The notes under the pieces: generated by a model
The model's database searches: none
Seen by the model: the letters and a program-made list of their open reading frames with translations, nothing else
What the model was told of the DNA's origin: nothing
Part shown: positions 61,303-64,000 of the stretch, one piece after another
How the letters are laid out: every line of letters starts with the position of its first letter
Numbering within the stretch: the stretch's first letter is position 1
Position numbers and translations under genes: made by a program
From: Hypericum androsaemum
Taxonomy: Eukaryota > Streptophyta > Magnoliopsida > Malpighiales > Hypericaceae
Assembly (NCBI GenBank): GCA_963995505.1
Contig: OZ023184.1
Coordinates: forward strand, 18,536,228-18,600,227
Length of the DNA stretch: 64,000 nucleotides
Direction: 5' to 3'

Positions 61303-63908
61303 ATGGATCTTGAACCTGGGGTTTTTCAAAACCAAGTCAAGGTAATGACAAAAAAAAGTCTTCGCTTTGACTTGTCTGGTTCGTATGACTAATGCAGTTT
61401 GTGTCTTAAGTTGGACTTATTACCTGTTTGGGAAGAGCTCATTTTGGTAATAAAGTGGAAGTCTTGTTTTGTGGCTGAGTTTTGCAGAGGGAATCTTGGA
61501 TGACTGTGTTGACTTTGGCATATCAAAGCTTAGGAGTAGTTTATGGGGATTTGAGCACTTCTCCACTCTATGTGTATAGGAGCACTTTTGCTGAGGATAT
61601 TCATCACTCAGAGACCAATGAGGAGATCTTTGGTGTTCTCTCATTTGTGTTTTGGACACTCACTTTGATCCCTCTTTTAAAGTATGTGTTTATTGTCCTG
61701 AGAGCTGATGACAATGGCGAGGGAGGGACTTTCGCGCTCTACTCGCTCCTGTGTCGGCACGCGCGGGTCAACTCCTTGCCGAGTTGCCAGGTGGCCGATG
61801 AGGACTTGTACGAGTACAAGAAGGATGGTATCCGGTTGCCAAGATCGAGTTTCGGGTCGTCGCTGAAATCCACCTTGGAGAAGCACAGGGTGTTGCAGAG
61901 GGTCTTGCTTGTGTTGGCTTTGATTGGGACTTGTATGGTGATTGGTGATGGTGTCCTTACTCCTGCTATTTCTGGCAAGTCTGATATATTGTCATCATCC
62001 ATGTTACTGATTTCTTTTAGTCCAAGTTTGTTCGCGGCTTTTCCCAACTGACTGGATTGCTTTATCTGTGTAGTTTTCTCCGCGGTTTCCGGCCTCGAGT
62101 TTTCATTGTCAAAAGAGGATCACAAATGTAAGATCATCTCCTTTTCTCCACCCTCTTGTTTCTGGTAGAAATGACTCTATTTGGATATATCTTCTTGTGG
62201 GAGTTATATCCAGGGATAGATAACGAACTGTTCTTTCTCCTAGCATCTCGTGAAGGATTAATTTCTCTACAACCTGCTTTTTATTTGTGGAATTGTTCGA
62301 TTCGATTGACCAGTTGACTTGGAATCGGAAACTGGGATCATATATTTTTTTCATCCAAGATCAGTTTCTTTGCTTGTGCCTGAAACCTTTTTCAAGTTTT
62401 CTCATTCCATCAGTCCTCCGTAAAGATCCCAGGGGAAGCAAAAGGCGTTATCCAGAAATTTTAATGATGTAATGCGACTATTCTATGATTGTCTATCTAC
62501 CCTGTTAATTGTTATCGTCTTGCTGAAATGCGTTGCAAAAAGGCCAATGACCAACTTGTCAAATGGAACCAATTCAATGGTTCTAGTAAACTGGCCCGTA
62601 CAAGATTTTGAATGTGATTGGACCCGGAAAGGATTGTTATGTCACTGACTTTTTTTCCAACTTGTACGCATTTGCCTGAAGGCAGTGGTCCACAACCATA
62701 AAGCTGGATTGTCTATTTGTCTTGATGCTTTCTACCTAACAGCTTTCTCCTAGTAGAGAACACAAGGGGGTCTTATCTACCGATCATCCACCTTAGTCGT
62801 ACTCGTCTCTCTAATACTCTTAACTGGTCGCGTTTTGTGTGAGATGAATAAGTAGAAAGAGCTAGAAAGGAGGCCGTTCGAAACCCGAAGCTATGGTAAC
62901 GCTAGAGTTGATATTATGATGGGTGGTCCTTGAAAATTGCATGGGGAAGTTGGAATTTCACCATCTGTTGAGAGAGAGGATGCCTTTGGTCTTTAAGCAA
63001 TCTCTATCATCTGTTACATTTCTCTAGAAGCTGGTTTGTAATAATGGTTGGTAGGCCATCTCTAGTCTCTACAATTGGATTGGTGGTACCTGGTGAATAA
63101 ACATCATTCCTTTCTTGGCTGCTGCTGGGCCAATCAAATAATGTCTAGAAGTTCGCATTTGTCTACCGCTGACTTGCTGGTTGGTGACCTTTGAGGGTCT
63201 GTACCTTACCTTTTCACGTCCCAATATCCTGTTGTCAGTGGCCCTTGTTACCAATTAGGTGTCTAAATGGAGCAGGCTGGAGGATGCGAAAACATCTCGA
63301 GATGAAGGGGACTACACTAATGGATTCTCCTCCTTGTGGTTTGTGCAATATTGTTGCATCCCCCTAGGAATATGATAGTATCGACCGCCTCCAATACTCT
63401 CCCGCTACTGCCGTGTCTCGGTTCTTGCTATTAAGCTAGTTAATATATCTTCAACTTTATGCATGCTTGGATGCCGGGCTTGCTAATCTAATGCTGGCTT
63501 CCGAACTTCGATTGTTTTGCAGATGTTGAAGTTCCGGTTGCTTGCGCAATATTGATATGCTTGTTTGCGCTTCAACATTATGGTACCCACAGGGTTGGAT
63601 TTTTATTTGCGCCAATCGTCTTGTCATGGCTTTTCTGCATAAGCGCTATCGGGTTGTACAATATCATTCATTGGAACCCTCATGTATATAAAGCTCTATC
63701 ACCACACTACATGTACAAGTTCTTGAGGAAAACTCAAAAGGAAGGTTGGATGTCTCTTGGTGGGATTTTGCTTTGCATAACAGGTATGTGCTTGATAAAT
63801 TTGAATCGCCACGCTAGTCGCAAGGAGTTATAGCTAAGCACTATTTGTGTCTTAGGCTCGGAAGCCATGTTTGCTGATCTCGGACATTTTTCGCAACTAT
63901 CTATTCAG
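61303..63908 (+). CDS. KUP8: KUP/HAK/KT potassium transporter, KUP6/KUP8 type (5' part; continues past the window)
   Basis: Visible coding exons: 61303-61341, 61488-61974, 62074-62127, 63523-63783 and 63856-63908. They cover about 298 residues of a protein near 780. The start MDLEPG matches Arabidopsis KUP8. Family landmarks follow in order: [86 protein letters not shown], and [18 protein letters not shown] at the last visible exon. It is a plasma-membrane potassium carrier by family. Intron 2 starts GCAAGT at 61975, a GC-AG intron. Intron 3 is about 1.4 kb. Later exons lie beyond base 64000. Confidence 0.95.
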
Positions 63909-64000
63909 GTATATGCAACTCCTATCTTTTATGTCAGATTGCCGTCGGCATCAACCATTATTCTAACTGCATCCTAGTATTGGTGTTGAAACTTCTACAG

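Overview
The window is nuclear DNA from a eudicot plant. Its genes contain introns and match plant families closely: spermidine synthase, an RSZ splicing factor, an LRR receptor kinase and two KUP/HAK potassium transporters. They are separated by AT-rich DNA packed with plant retroelements. No species call can be made from the sequence alone.

Left third (1-14.8 kb), gene-rich. A complete 9-exon spermidine synthase gene (+) is followed by two tandem, intronless genes for a plant multi-pass membrane protein family of unknown function (-), with a short relic of a third copy. Next come an RSZ22-type SR splicing factor (-) and a two-exon LRR receptor-like kinase of the non-RD type (-), with a relic of a second kinase 3' end just downstream.

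Middle (14.8-29 kb), repeat-rich. It holds a hAT-like MITE, SINE-like insertions, a LINE-like fragment, a decayed class-B heat shock factor (HsfB4-like) fragment and a decayed Ty1/copia element inserted beside it. A 246-bp compound fold-back follows. A 1.2-1.8 kb segment occurs twice (16.4-17.7 kb and 27.0-28.8 kb); the second copy lies just upstream of the KUP12-like potassium transporter gene.

29-33.2 kb: a complete KUP12-like gene of 9 coding exons. 35.26-40.39 kb: a very young Ty1/copia element with LTRs differing at about one site, a perfect target duplication and one open 1462-residue polyprotein, but with an altered protease active-site triad.

42-53.5 kb: a direct tandem duplication of a largely non-coding 5-6 kb unit. 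Each copy carries its own private insertions (a LINE in unit 1; a 5S-rRNA-bearing solo LTR, a MITE and a LINE fragment in unit 2), so each insertion can be read against its empty site. 53.67-59.75 kb: a third Ty1/copia element with long, mosaic LTRs and a polyprotein frame broken only by stop codons. The window ends inside a KUP6/KUP8-type potassium transporter gene (+) that uses a GC-AG intron.

The two KUP genes are from different subgroups of the family, so they are not a recent tandem pair. All three copia elements lie on the minus strand between or near them. No CRISPR array, intact rRNA gene or tRNA gene was seen.
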